Below, piece after piece: positions 1 to 8,700 of a stretch of DNA of 64,000 nucleotides. Under the pieces are notes generated by a model. The model was given only the letters and a program-made list of their open reading frames with translations, made no database searches and was not told where the DNA came from. Within the stretch, counting starts at the first letter, position 1; the number at the start of each line of letters is the position of its first letter. The translations under genes were made by a program, and so were the position numbers. The DNA is from Sulfuricella sp. (GTDB lineage Bacteria > Pseudomonadota > Gammaproteobacteria > Burkholderiales > Sulfuricellaceae), in assembly GCA_018336195.1 (NCBI GenBank), contig JAGXQV010000024.1:1-64000 (forward strand), written 5' to 3'.

Positions 1-506
1 TGTTCGTAAACCGGCTCGGTCGAGCCGGTATCCACAACCAGGGGCGGGAGAGGCAGCGCTGCCGGAGTGCCGGGCAGGGACGCCACCTGGGCGAGTTCGG
101 CCTTCAACCTGCTCTCCGCCAACTGGCTGGACTGGCCGGCTTCGAGGCGCATCAAATGGACCAAGGCAAAACGCCCCGTTGCGACCTCCATGCATCCGAT
201 ACTAATCAGGGTCTGCTTCTGCCTGCCGCTGCTCAGCGGCGGTTTTTCGCTGAGCAAATCGACCTGCATGGCGTTGCCCCGCAACCCCGCAGCTCCTTTG
301 GGCACGGACTGCATTTCCTGGCGCAACACCCGCAGGGTTCCGCGCAATTCCTGTTGCTCGCGCAGGTAGGTATGGGCGCGCTCATAAAAATCTCCGCCCA
401 TGCGCAACACCATGGCACCCAGCAAGGCCGCCATGGCCGCCAAAGTAATCGCGACAATCACTTCCAGCAGCGTGAAACCGGATTGACTGCGGTTCCGCGG
501 ACTCAT
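1..506 (-). CDS. gspJ: Type II secretion minor pseudopilin GspJ (3' part missing)
   Basis: The reading frame starts at the ATG at 504-506 and stays open to the window edge, giving 168 residues without a stop. The N terminus is a type III prepilin signal: a short basic leader, cleavage after Gly10, then FTLLE with Glu at mature position 5, followed by a hydrophobic helix. The ATG overlaps the gspI stop as ATGA, so translation is probably coupled. GspJ belongs to the tip complex of the periplasmic pseudopilus with GspI, GspH and GspK. The assignment to J rather than another minor pseudopilin rests mostly on gene order (E-F-G-H-I-J). The C-terminal part lies outside the window. Confidence 0.85.
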   Translation of the reverse strand, partial: MSPRNRSQSGFTLLEVIVAITLAAMAALLGAMVLRMGGDFYERAHTYLREQQELRGTLRVLRQEMQSVPKGAAGLRGNAMQVDLLSEKPPLSSGRQKQTLISIGCMEVATGRFALVHLMRLEAGQSSQLAESRLKAELAQVASLPGTPAALPLPPLVVDTGSTEPVYE

Positions 507-1039
507 TTGCTTCCCATCCCAAACGGCGAAGGCTGGTTGGCCGCGGGCGGCGGAGTTGCCGGCGCGGCGCCGCCCTGCGGTTGCCCCGGAGCACCCGGCT
601 GACCAGGGGCACCGGGTTGACCAGGCGGAATGATGTCGGCAGGGCTCATTTTGTAAGTCGCCAGAGCGTAGGTTTTCTCCTTGCCGGTTTCACCCCAATA
701 GACTTCCACCAGAATTTCTTCCAGCTTGACCGGCATTTTGAGCTTTTCCTTGAACGCCTCCTCGACCACGTTTACCGGGCGAATTTCGATCTTGTAGGAA
801 TAGGTGACCCCGCCGTAAATTTCCTCGGCATCGCGATTGACGATATCCAGGCTGGGATCGACCCAGACTTCATCGAGCTTGGAACGCGCCAGCAATACCG
901 CGTTCCGGTATTCCGAGGCCTGCCGCACCAGTTTCAGGGAGCCGGAAAAAGCGCCCAGTATCGCCGCGTAGGTCAACCCCAAGAGGGTCAAGGCGACCAC
1001 CACTTCGATCAGGGTAAACCCGGACTGGCGTCTCGTCAT
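503..1039 (-). CDS. gspI: Type II secretion minor pseudopilin GspI with collagen-like tail
   Basis: This 178-residue protein has a prepilin signal (MTRRQSG followed by FTLIEV, Glu at mature +5) and a hydrophobic N-terminal helix of about 20 residues. A globular region runs to about residue 135. It then has an unusual tail of Pro-Gly-Gln/Ala triplets (about residues 137-156) and a Pro/Ala-rich end. GspI is a minor pseudopilin that caps the T2SS pseudopilus. The gene overlaps gspH by ATGA at 1036-1039 and gspJ by ATGA at 503-506. The order between gspH and gspJ supports the name; the low-complexity tail is not a usual part of the family. Confidence 0.88.
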   Translation of the reverse strand: MTRRQSGFTLIEVVVALTLLGLTYAAILGAFSGSLKLVRQASEYRNAVLLARSKLDEVWVDPSLDIVNRDAEEIYGGVTYSYKIEIRPVNVVEEAFKEKLKMPVKLEEILVEVYWGETGKEKTYALATYKMSPADIIPPGQPGAPGQPGAPGQPQGGAAPATPPPAANQPSPFGMGSK

Positions 1040-1710
1040 GGCCGGGGGACCGGCAGGGGCGTGCCTGGTGCGGCTGGGGCCGGTGGAGGAGTGCCTGCAG
1101 GAGTTCCAGGCACCGGGGCAGGAGCGGGCTGGGGTGGTTGGACCAGCGCGGCCTCCAGACCGTTTTTCAAGGGGCGCAACTGGAGGTCGGCAAGCAGCGA
1201 TTCTTCGCTGCCACGCGCCTCTTCGACCTTGCCGGTCAGGCCGTGGACAAGAATATGATGCGCGCCGGTTTTCGGCGCGGCAAGATCGAAGCGCGCTCCT
1301 GAAGTGCTGCCGTCAGGAAAAAACGTCAGACGCAGCTTGTCGTCGGCGGGGTCGAGCACTTCGAGCACCGTTTCGTCGGCGCCGCGCACTCGGGTGAATT
1401 CATATTTTTCGGGAAGGCTGAGCAACACGTTCTCGTTAGCCGCATCGACTTGCAGAGCGAGGGTAGCGTTGGCGAAATTGACATTGAGTTGCTGCGGTCG
1501 ACTGCTCAGAATCGCCTGCGCCTTGATCCGGTTGAGTTGGCGCAGGGTTTTTTCCACCCATTGCCGCTCTTCGGAAGTCTTTAGCGTCCGGTCGAAGGAC
1601 GAGAGCACCAGCGAGGCCGAAACCCCGATGATGACCATCACGATCAACACTTCGACCAGCGTGAAGCCGCGTTGCGCGGCTCGCGCCGGCAGGCCGCGGC
1701 GCTGCCTCAT
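1036..1710 (-). CDS. gspH: Type II secretion minor pseudopilin GspH with proline-rich tail
   Basis: I chose the ATG at 1708-1710 because it overlaps the gspG stop as ATGA; a TTG six bases upstream would add two residues. The product is 224 residues with a prepilin leader (cleavage before FTLVE), a hydrophobic helix and a pseudopilin body. That body carries a terminal segment resembling the GspH/FimT fold (TFFPDGSTSGARFDL at about residues 131-145). The last 40 or so residues are almost only Pro, Ala, Gly and Thr. GspH is a minor pseudopilin of the T2SS. The Pro-rich end mirrors the collagen-like end of the neighbouring GspI. Confidence 0.87.
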   Translation of the reverse strand: MRQRRGLPARAAQRGFTLVEVLIVMVIIGVSASLVLSSFDRTLKTSEERQWVEKTLRQLNRIKAQAILSSRPQQLNVNFANATLALQVDAANENVLLSLPEKYEFTRVRGADETVLEVLDPADDKLRLTFFPDGSTSGARFDLAAPKTGAHHILVHGLTGKVEEARGSEESLLADLQLRPLKNGLEAALVQPPQPAPAPVPGTPAGTPPPAPAAPGTPLPVPRP

Positions 1711-2159
1711 TCCCAACTATTGACGTCGGCTTCCTCTCCCGAACCGCCTTCCTTGCCGTCCGAGCCGTAAGAGGAAAGGTCGTAATCGCCGTGCGTGCCG
1801 GGGGCCTTGTAAAGCCATTCTTTGCCCCACGGATCCTTGTCGGCCTTCTTCTTAAGATACGGGCCTTTCCACTGACCGGCCTTGGCCTCGTCCTCAGGCT
1901 TGTCCCAGAGCATTTTCAAGCCTTCGTCGGTGGTGGGATAACGCCCGAAATCGAGGCGGAAGGCGTCCAGCGCGGAGCCGGTCATCTCGATCTGGGCCTT
2001 GGCGGCCTTGGTCTTGGAAGTGCCCACATGGCTCAGCACTTTCGGGCCGACCAGGGCGCCCAGCAAGCCGATGATCATCAGGACGATCAGCAGTTCGATG
2101 AGGGTAAAGCCACGCATGGCGCGGGCGGGTAGTTTGCGGGTTGGGTTGGCAGTAAACAT
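1707..2159 (-). CDS. gspG: Type II secretion major pseudopilin GspG
   Basis: GspG forms the shaft of the periplasmic pseudopilus that pushes folded substrates through the T2SS secretin. The protein is 150 residues from the ATG at 2157-2159, which has AAGGA about nine bases upstream. A TTG at 2186 directly after gspF would add nine residues but fits less well. The prepilin site is RG/FTLIELL. The body has the family hallmark RYPTTDEGL, then GPYLKK and DPWG. The C-terminal GDYDLSSYGSDGKEGG loop is typical of the GspG calcium-binding end. Length and motifs are normal for the family. Confidence 0.97.
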   Translation of the reverse strand: MFTANPTRKLPARAMRGFTLIELLIVLMIIGLLGALVGPKVLSHVGTSKTKAAKAQIEMTGSALDAFRLDFGRYPTTDEGLKMLWDKPEDEAKAGQWKGPYLKKKADKDPWGKEWLYKAPGTHGDYDLSSYGSDGKEGGSGEEADVNSWE

Positions 2160-2186
2160 GGCTTGGTTTTTCCTTGAACTAGACAA

Positions 2187-3401
2187 TCACATGGGCAAAT
2201 CGTTGATGGAGAAAATCGCGACCATCATGGAAATCACGATCCCCCCGATGAGCACGCCCATCAGGACGATCATCACCGGTTCGAACAGCGCGATGAATTT
2301 CTTGGTGGCTTTCTGGACTTCGATATCGTACTGGTCGGCCACCTTGAGGAGCATCTTGTCGAGCGAGCCGGTTTCCTCCCCCACCGTGGCGAGATGGCCA
2401 AGTAGCGGCGGGAAGAAGGGATCATTGCGCAGCGGCTGGGCCACGCCCTTGCCGTCCTTGATCCCCTGATGGAGGCGCTCGACGGCCCGCTTGAGGGGGA
2501 TGTTGTCGGTCAATCCCTGGACGATGCCGATGCTGGTGAGAATCGGCACGCCGCTGGCAAGCAGGGTTCCCAGGGTGCGGGTCAGACGCGACAGTTGGAT
2601 TTTCAGGAGCAGCTTGCCGAGCACCGGCAGGCGCAGCACCAGGGTATGCCACCAGACCTGCCCGCCGGGCGAGCGGATATAGGCACGAAACCCCCAGATA
2701 CCCAGCACGATGCCCAGAAACAACAACCATCCGTAGGCGACCAGGAAATTGCTGGCACCGATCAGCAAGGCGGCGGCAAACGGCAACTCCTGCCCCATCT
2801 CGGCGAACATCGCCCCGAACTTGGGAATCACCACCACGGTTAAGGCCACCAGGGCGCCGATTCCGAACACGAACAGCAATATCGGGTAAATCGACGAACT
2901 GACGAGAAAGGAGCGGAATTCCAGGCTGCGCTCGTAGAAATCGATAAGCCGCCCCAGCGCGACCTGGAGAATCCCGCCTTCTTCGCCGGCACGGATCATG
3001 TTCACGTAGACGCGGGGAAACACCTTGGGGTACTGGGCGAAGGCATCGGCCAGCGAATGGCCTTTTTCGACTTCCAGGTAAATACCCCGCACCACTTCCA
3101 GCAATGCCTGATTTTCCAGGGTACCCAGCAGAATTTTCAGGGATCGGTCGAGCGGCAGCCCGGCTTTGAGCAGCGCGTTCAACTGTTCGGTCAGTTCCAG
3201 CACGTCGCGCAGGGAAACGCCCCGCGGCCCAAACAGTGGCCCGCCGCTCCCCAGGCCGGCAGCCCCTTTTTCAACCACAGTGACCGGGGTAAGTCCGTTC
3301 GCCTGGAGCATTTTCGTGACATTCGCCACGTCGATATCTTCCACCACGCCGCTGACCGCCTTGCCCCGCGCGTCCAGCGCACGATATTTGAATTGCGGCA
3401 T
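2187..3401 (-). CDS. gspF: Type II secretion inner membrane platform protein GspF
   Basis: GspF is the polytopic inner-membrane platform protein that couples the GspE ATPase to pseudopilus assembly. The 404-residue length is normal for the family. The start MPQFKYRALDARGK is the classical GspF N terminus. Two homologous cytoplasmic GspF domains are visible (about residues 70-195 and 270-395), each followed by hydrophobic segments, with a membrane hairpin near 170-230 and a last one at 370-395. The gene begins five bases after the gspE stop and ends 27 bases before the gspG ATG, so the genes form one transcript. Confidence 0.97.
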   Translation of the reverse strand: MPQFKYRALDARGKAVSGVVEDIDVANVTKMLQANGLTPVTVVEKGAAGLGSGGPLFGPRGVSLRDVLELTEQLNALLKAGLPLDRSLKILLGTLENQALLEVVRGIYLEVEKGHSLADAFAQYPKVFPRVYVNMIRAGEEGGILQVALGRLIDFYERSLEFRSFLVSSSIYPILLFVFGIGALVALTVVVIPKFGAMFAEMGQELPFAAALLIGASNFLVAYGWLLFLGIVLGIWGFRAYIRSPGGQVWWHTLVLRLPVLGKLLLKIQLSRLTRTLGTLLASGVPILTSIGIVQGLTDNIPLKRAVERLHQGIKDGKGVAQPLRNDPFFPPLLGHLATVGEETGSLDKMLLKVADQYDIEVQKATKKFIALFEPVMIVLMGVLIGGIVISMMVAIFSINDLPM

Positions 3402-3406
3402 GGCGC

Positions 3407-4975
3407 TCAGATTTCCTGGCGGGTCACGCGAGCCAGTTCGTCCAGGGTGGTTTCCCCGGCGAACGCCTTGCGCAAGCCGTCGACACGCATCGGCTTGATG
3501 CCCTCGCGCAACGCGACCGCACGGATGATTTCCGCCGATTCCTTCTTGAGGATGGCTTCCTTCACCTTGCCGGTCAGCGGCATCAGTTCATAAATGCCGG
3601 TACGCCCCTTGTAGCCGGTATTGGCGCAGTGATTACAGCCCTTCCCGCGGAACAAGCGAATGTCCGGGGTGGCCTCGATTTTCTCCTGCTCCAGGAACAG
3701 CTTGTCCATATCGGTGAGCGACGCCTCATACTTGCAGCGCGGACAAATCACCCGCACCAGGCGTTGTGCCTGGATCATCAGCACGCTGGAGGCGATCAGG
3801 TAGCTTTCCACCCCCATGTCGAGCAGGCGGTGCGGCGCGCTGAAGGAATCGTTGGTATGCAGGGTGGAAAACACCAAGTGACCGGTCAATGCCGACTGGA
3901 TGGCGATTTCAGCCGTTTCGCGGTCGCGGATTTCACCCACCATGATGATGTCCGGATCCTGGCGCACGATGGCGCGCAGTGCCGTGGCGAAGGTCAGGTC
4001 GATTTGCGGCTTGACCTGCATTTGATTGATGCCGTCGATCTGGTATTCGACCGGGTCTTCGACCGTAATAATTTTCGATTGCGGGGTGTTGATGCGGGTC
4101 AGCGCGCCGTACAGCGTGGTGGTCTTGCCGCTCCCGGTCGGCCCGGTGACAAGGATCATGCCGTGCGGCTGCTCGATGAAATGCTGGAAAGTCGCGAGCA
4201 TTTCCGATTCGAAACCCAGGGTTTCGAGATCGAGCACCGTGGCGTTCTGGTCGAGAATCCGGATCACCATGCTTTCGCCGTACACGGTGGGGATAGTCGA
4301 AACGCGCATATCGATTTCATGCTGGTGGATCACCATCTTGATCCGGCCATCCTGCGGCAGGCGGCGCTCGGCAATGTTCATGCGGGCGCGCAACTTCAAA
4401 TGCGACAGAGTCGGCAGAAACATGCGGCGCGGCGGCGATTCGATATCGTTCAGCACGCCGTCGATGCGGTAACGCACCTTGAAATTATCCTGGTAAATTT
4501 CCAGATGAATGTCGGACGCACGCGAATCCACGGCATTCGAAATAATCAATTGCACCAGCCGTACCACCGGAGCATCCTCGGCCTGAACCTTGAGGAACTC
4601 CAGATCGTCTTCGCTGCCGTCGCCTTCGGGCATTTCGGCATCGTGCATGATGCCCTGCATTTCGCCGGCGTGGCTTTCATAAACCCGCTCGATCTGCTGC
4701 AGGATATCGTCGCGGCGCGCCAGGAACAGCTTCAGGGAAAGATTGGTATATTGCCGCAAAACGTCGAGAATATGCGGCTGCACCGGGACCGAGGTGGCGA
4801 CCTGCAAGGTCGCCCCTTCAACCCCCAACGGCAGGAAGGCATGTTCCTTCAGGAACAGCGGCGAAAGCCCCTCAACGGGCGCGATTTCGCTTGCAAAATC
4901 ACTTGCTTCGAGTAATGGGGCGCCGAGTAAGGCGCGGGATTGCTCTAGCAAGCGCGTTTCGTCGTGTGGCAGCAT
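3407..4975 (-). CDS. gspE: Type II secretion ATPase GspE
   Basis: GspE is the hexameric cytoplasmic ATPase that powers pseudopilus assembly. The 522-residue protein has an N-terminal GspE/MshEN-type domain (about 1-120), then the N2 domain containing RASDIHLE (about 152-159). The ATPase domain has Walker A GPTGSGKTT at 278-286, the Asp box at 304-308 and a Walker B/GEIRD stretch at 340-351. A tetracysteine zinc motif (Cys411, Cys414, Cys447, Cys450) separates GspE from PilT. This is the first gene of the visible gsp operon and its start faces the divergent intergenic region. No strong Shine-Dalgarno is visible before the ATG. Confidence 0.97.
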   Translation of the reverse strand: MLPHDETRLLEQSRALLGAPLLEASDFASEIAPVEGLSPLFLKEHAFLPLGVEGATLQVATSVPVQPHILDVLRQYTNLSLKLFLARRDDILQQIERVYESHAGEMQGIMHDAEMPEGDGSEDDLEFLKVQAEDAPVVRLVQLIISNAVDSRASDIHLEIYQDNFKVRYRIDGVLNDIESPPRRMFLPTLSHLKLRARMNIAERRLPQDGRIKMVIHQHEIDMRVSTIPTVYGESMVIRILDQNATVLDLETLGFESEMLATFQHFIEQPHGMILVTGPTGSGKTTTLYGALTRINTPQSKIITVEDPVEYQIDGINQMQVKPQIDLTFATALRAIVRQDPDIIMVGEIRDRETAEIAIQSALTGHLVFSTLHTNDSFSAPHRLLDMGVESYLIASSVLMIQAQRLVRVICPRCKYEASLTDMDKLFLEQEKIEATPDIRLFRGKGCNHCANTGYKGRTGIYELMPLTGKVKEAILKKESAEIIRAVALREGIKPMRVDGLRKAFAGETTLDELARVTRQEI

Positions 4976-5304
4976 TTAGGATGATTTTTTAGAACAGCCG
5001 GAAATCGAAGAAAGGTAGCCGACTTTGCGGCTTGACCCGCTTGGCGACATGGCCTTCATAAAAAAGTCGCTATGGTAACACATCACCCTCTTTAGACGAG
5101 GCGGATATGTTTCGAAACATCGGCGCCGGTGAAGGCCACGAATCGCGCCCCGATGCCCACCACGCGGGGGTGTACAGCTTACGCGCCGGAAACAATTCGG
5201 CATGGCATCCCATGTTATCATTGGCATGGATCGGTTCCTCGATATTCAGATAGTTTTGCGGTTGCGGTACCGGCGATTCGACCGGCTTTTCAACCTGGGG
5301 TTCC
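4976..5304. other. Divergent intergenic region between gspE and a GT2 gene, with a 14-bp palindrome
   Basis: This 329-base stretch separates the minus-strand gsp operon from the plus-strand sugar genes and should hold both promoters. Short open frames here have no recognisable protein features, so I call it non-coding. A perfect palindrome, ATGTTTCGAAACAT, lies at 5107-5120. I found no convincing sigma-70 or sigma-54 promoter and no riboswitch or terminator. Confidence 0.5.
5107..5120. promoter_or_regulatory. Perfect 14-bp palindrome, possible operator
   Basis: The sequence ATGTTTCGAAACAT is a perfect inverted repeat in the divergent gspE/GT2 gap. Twelve of its bases (GTTTCGAAACAT) recur at 62820-62831 in another gap. 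A few perfect 14-bp palindromes are expected by chance in 64 kb, so only its location makes it a candidate regulator site. Confidence 0.25.
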
Positions 5305-6270
5305 GTGTCATTGGTTCGAATGTTTGACTACAACTCTCGCACAGGCCGGCCTAGTTTGAACATTTTGCTCTGCATCCCCACCTATAATCCGGGGAAATTC
5401 GCCCCGCTGCTCCTGCAAGCCATACGCGGACAGAGCATTCAGCCCAATCAGTTGCTGGTGGTGGATTCCGGCTCTAGCGACGGCACTCCCGATTTTTTTT
5501 CTGCACAAGGCGTGGAGGTCCGCTCCATACCCCTGGCTGAATTCAACCATGGGGCGACCCGTCAACTCTGCGTGGACGTGCACCCCGATGCGGACATCGT
5601 GGTTTTCCTTACCCAGGACGCCATCCTCAACGAAAACAGCGCACTGGAGACGCTGCTGGCGCGTTTTGCCGACCCGCACATCGGGGCCGCCTATGGGCGC
5701 CAACTGCCCCGCCCAAATGCCGGCCCGATTGAAGCTCATGCCCGAGTTTTCAACTATCCCGACACCGGCGCCCTGAAGTCGCTGGCGGACGCCCCGCACC
5801 TGGGGATCAAGACCGCCTTTCTGTCGAATTCATTCGCCGCCTACCGCCGTGCGGCGCTATGTGAAATTGGGGGATTCCCCGGTCACGTGATACTCGGCGA
5901 GGACACCTGGGTTGGCGCGAAAATGCTGCTGGCCGGGTGGCACATCGCGTATTGCGCCCAAGCCACGGTCCTGCATTCCCACGATTTCGGCCCGCTTCAG
6001 GAGTTTCGCCGCTATTTCGACATCGGCGTATTTCATGGCAGGGAGGCTTGGCTCCGTCGCGAGTTTGGGGAACCTCGCGGAGAAGGCATGCGCTTTATCC
6101 GCTCGGAATGGCGCTTTCTTGCTAAAATGGCGCCTTTCCTGATTCCCGCTGCTTTCTTGCGTACCATGTTGAAATTTCTTGGCTATAAGCTGGGCACATC
6201 CGAGCGGCTTCTGCCTGTTAGCCTGAAGCGCCATCTGAGTTTGCACGCGGGCTACTGGGATTCTCACTGA
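5305..6270 (+). CDS. GT2 family glycosyltransferase (rhamnosyltransferase-like)
   Basis: The GT-A fold N terminus reads ILLCIPTYNPG followed by VVDSGSSDGT, typical of family 2 transferases that move a sugar from a nucleotide donor onto a lipid-linked or polysaccharide acceptor. A metal-binding region around FLTQDA (about residue 100) and the acceptor-side GEDTWVG motif (about 195) are present. No clear membrane segment precedes the catalytic domain. The start shown is GTG at 5305, with TGGGG close upstream; ATG at 5320 is an equally possible start. The gene is the first of a plus-strand run with wbaP (three-base gap) and galE, so it likely adds an early sugar of the glycan that WbaP initiates. 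Donor and acceptor are unknown. Confidence 0.85.
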   Translation: MSLVRMFDYNSRTGRPSLNILLCIPTYNPGKFAPLLLQAIRGQSIQPNQLLVVDSGSSDGTPDFFSAQGVEVRSIPLAEFNHGATRQLCVDVHPDADIVVFLTQDAILNENSALETLLARFADPHIGAAYGRQLPRPNAGPIEAHARVFNYPDTGALKSLADAPHLGIKTAFLSNSFAAYRRAALCEIGGFPGHVILGEDTWVGAKMLLAGWHIAYCAQATVLHSHDFGPLQEFRRYFDIGVFHGREAWLRREFGEPRGEGMRFIRSEWRFLAKMAPFLIPAAFLRTMLKFLGYKLGTSERLLPVSLKRHLSLHAGYWDSH

Positions 6271-6273
6271 CGC

Positions 6274-7716
6274 ATGAAAATCCGCATCGACAACGCCCTG
6301 TTGGCCAAGGCCGCGCTGATTCTTGGCGACATGCTGGCATTCCTGGCGGCGTTCATTCTGGGCCGCTCGGCAAACTGGGCTTACGATCACTCCTTCCAAG
6401 ATGCCTTTTTCGGCTGGCCGGATGAGCGCGGTCAGGTCCGTCTGGTATTGTTTTCCCTGGTCATCCTGGTGTCGATTGTGTGGTTCTGGAGCGTCGGCCA
6501 CTATTCGCGACGCAAGCCTTTTTGGGACGAGTTTCACGAAACCCTGAAAATTCTGGTCATCGCCGCCGGCATCGACGCCACCATGGTTTATTTTGGCAAG
6601 TGGCAGTTTTCCCGGCTGTGGCTGCTGTCCACCTGGATGCTCGCGTTCATTCTGGTGCCGCTGGTTCGCGTCGCAATCAAACGCGCCCTACTGAGGCTCG
6701 GCTTCTGGCTGCGTCCGACCGTCATCATCGGCGCCGGCGAGAACGCTAGGGAAGCGTCCGTCGCGCTGCAAAGCGAGCCGCTGATGGGCCTTGATGTAAT
6801 TGCTTATCTGGTTCCCGACGGCTCTCCGGTTTCCGAGTCGCTTGAGCAAAGCCCGATTCCCCTGCTTCCACTGAGCAGCGGCCCAATGACGCAACTCCTG
6901 GAAATGGATTTTCCCCACGTGGTCATTGCCCTGGATGCCGAGGATTTGCTTACCCAGCAATCCCTCATTAACCTCCTGAACATTCGCTACATCGATCTGA
7001 ATGTCATCCCCAGCTTGCGCGGGCTACCGCTGCTCGGCATGGAAATCACCCACGTTTTCAGCCATGAGGTCTTGATTCTACGGGTCCGCAACAATCTGGG
7101 CAGGCGGGTTGCCCGGTTTGCCAAGCGTTTGTTCGATCTCGTCGTATCATTCCTGCTGTTACTCGTTCTTTGGCCTTGCTTCGCCTACCTTGCGTTGCGC
7201 ATCCGTACCGACGGATCCCCGGCGATTTTCGCCCACGAACGGATTGGCCGGCAGGGCGAACCCTTCCGCTGCTACAAGTTCCGCTCCATGATCGCCGATG
7301 CCGACCGGGTGCTCGCGGAATTGCTGGCCAAGGATGCCGATGCGCGCGAGGAATGGGCACGCGACTTCAAACTGCGCAACGATCCCCGCATCACCCCTAT
7401 CGGCGCCTTCCTGCGCAAGACCAGCCTCGACGAATTGCCGCAATTGTGGAATGTCTTCAAAGGCGAGATGAGCCTGGTCGGCCCCCGCCCTATCGTCACC
7501 GAGGAGATGGCGCGCTACGGGGAGCAACTCGGCTACTACCTGGAGGCTCGTCCCGGCATGACCGGGCTATGGCAAATCAGCGGACGCAACGATGTGGACT
7601 ATTCGGCGCGGGTGAATCTCGACTCGTGGTATGTTCGGAACTGGTCCTTGTGGTACGACATCGTCATCATGCTGAAAACCGTCAGCGTGGTGTGGCGACG
7701 CCACGGAGCGTATTGA
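6274..7716 (+). CDS. wbaP: Undecaprenyl-phosphate galactose-phosphotransferase type initiating enzyme (WbaP family)
   Basis: Enzymes of this family move a hexose-1-phosphate from a UDP-sugar to undecaprenyl phosphate and so start O-antigen, capsule or S-layer glycans. The 480-residue length is that of full WbaP: four N-terminal membrane helices (about 10-130), a central CoA-binding-like domain (about 145-270), then a membrane-entering helix near 280-305. The catalytic domain has KFRSM, LRKTSLDELPQLWNV, SLVGPRP and the C-terminal GMTGLWQISGRND signature. It starts three bases after the GT2 gene, and its TGA overlaps the galE ATG (TGATG). The neighbouring galE suggests Gal or GalNAc-1-phosphate as substrate; this is inference. 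Confidence 0.93.
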   Translation: MKIRIDNALLAKAALILGDMLAFLAAFILGRSANWAYDHSFQDAFFGWPDERGQVRLVLFSLVILVSIVWFWSVGHYSRRKPFWDEFHETLKILVIAAGIDATMVYFGKWQFSRLWLLSTWMLAFILVPLVRVAIKRALLRLGFWLRPTVIIGAGENAREASVALQSEPLMGLDVIAYLVPDGSPVSESLEQSPIPLLPLSSGPMTQLLEMDFPHVVIALDAEDLLTQQSLINLLNIRYIDLNVIPSLRGLPLLGMEITHVFSHEVLILRVRNNLGRRVARFAKRLFDLVVSFLLLLVLWPCFAYLALRIRTDGSPAIFAHERIGRQGEPFRCYKFRSMIADADRVLAELLAKDADAREEWARDFKLRNDPRITPIGAFLRKTSLDELPQLWNVFKGEMSLVGPRPIVTEEMARYGEQLGYYLEARPGMTGLWQISGRNDVDYSARVNLDSWYVRNWSLWYDIVIMLKTVSVVWRRHGAY

Positions 7717-8696
7717 TGGCGAATATCCTGGTGGTCGGGGCGGCGGGCTTTATCGGCTCCCACATGGTCAAGATGCTGCTGTCCCTGGGCCATGAGGTAG
7801 TTTCGTTCGACAATCTCAGCAGCGGCCATCGCGACGCCGTGTTGGGGGGGAGGTTCGTGTTGGGGGATTTGGCCGACCACCTTAGCCTCGACAAGCTTTT
7901 CGACGAAAGCCATTTTGACGGCGTCATGCAGTTCGCCTCTTCGATTCAGGTCGGCGAGTCGGTGCGCGATCCGTCGAAATATTATCGAAACAATCTGGTT
8001 AACACCCTGAACCTGCTCGACGCGATGGTTCGCCATGACGTTCGCCACCTGGTATTTTCGTCCAGCGCTGCGGTTTTCGGTGAACCGTGCGCCATTCCCA
8101 TCAACGAGTCGCATCCGCTATGCCCGCTCACCCCCTACGGCCAATCCAAACTGATGGTGGAACGGATTTTGGCGGATTACGACCACGCCTACGGGCTAAA
8201 ATCAGTGTCTTTGCGCTATTTCAACGCGGCCGGCGCCGATCCCGACGGCCTGTTGGGCGAACGCCATGATCCCGAGACGCACCTGATACCCTTGGCGCTG
8301 AGGGCAGCCTTGGGCCACATCGACAGACTGACGATTTTCGGGAATGATTATGCGACTCCCGACGGCACCTGCATTCGCGATTACGTTCACGTGGAAGACC
8401 TTTGCCACGCCCATCGAAATGCGCTGGAATACTTGTTTTCCGGCGCGGCTAGCGATGCCTTCAACCTCGGCAACGGACAGGGATTCTCGGTCCAGGAAGT
8501 TCTCAAAACGGTTGAGGAGGTCACCGCGCGCCGAGTTCCCGCCAATCTCGGTTCGCGCCGTAGCGGAGATCCGGCAAGACTGGTAGCGGATTCGGACAAA
8601 GCCAAGACGTTGCTCCACTGGAGTCCGAAGCACGCCGATTTAAGGACCATCATCAGCCACGCCTGGCAATGGGAGATGCGAAGCCTGGCGATTTGA
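7716..8696 (+). CDS. galE: UDP-glucose 4-epimerase
   Basis: This is an extended short-chain dehydrogenase/reductase that interconverts UDP-Glc and UDP-Gal, and in some variants the N-acetyl forms. The start is the ATG overlapping the wbaP stop; the resulting protein is 326 residues, normal for GalE. It shows the Rossmann motif GAAGFIGSH at the N terminus, FSSSAAVFG with the catalytic Ser, YGQSK with the Tyr and Lys, then LRYFNAAGA, and RDYVHVEDL near the C-terminal half. These are the usual GalE signatures. It plausibly supplies UDP-Gal or UDP-GalNAc to WbaP immediately upstream. The gene ends four bases before a convergent GT2 gene. Confidence 0.95.
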   Translation: MANILVVGAAGFIGSHMVKMLLSLGHEVVSFDNLSSGHRDAVLGGRFVLGDLADHLSLDKLFDESHFDGVMQFASSIQVGESVRDPSKYYRNNLVNTLNLLDAMVRHDVRHLVFSSSAAVFGEPCAIPINESHPLCPLTPYGQSKLMVERILADYDHAYGLKSVSLRYFNAAGADPDGLLGERHDPETHLIPLALRAALGHIDRLTIFGNDYATPDGTCIRDYVHVEDLCHAHRNALEYLFSGAASDAFNLGNGQGFSVQEVLKTVEEVTARRVPANLGSRRSGDPARLVADSDKAKTLLHWSPKHADLRTIISHAWQWEMRSLAI

Positions 8697-8700
8697 ATCC

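Noticed and set aside
572-631. Collagen-like protein gene
   Set aside because: The PGQPGAP triplets are only the tail of GspI, in frame with a full prepilin.
1-4975. Type IV pilus operon instead of a T2SS
   Set aside because: GspG has the RYPT-EGL and calcium-loop features of the T2SS, and the order E-F-G-H-I-J is that of gsp genes; no pilT or pilM-Q genes are visible.
4976-5359. Small genes or a riboswitch in the gsp/GT2 gap
   Set aside because: Short frames lack ribosome-binding sites and protein-like content, and I recognise no conserved riboswitch core.
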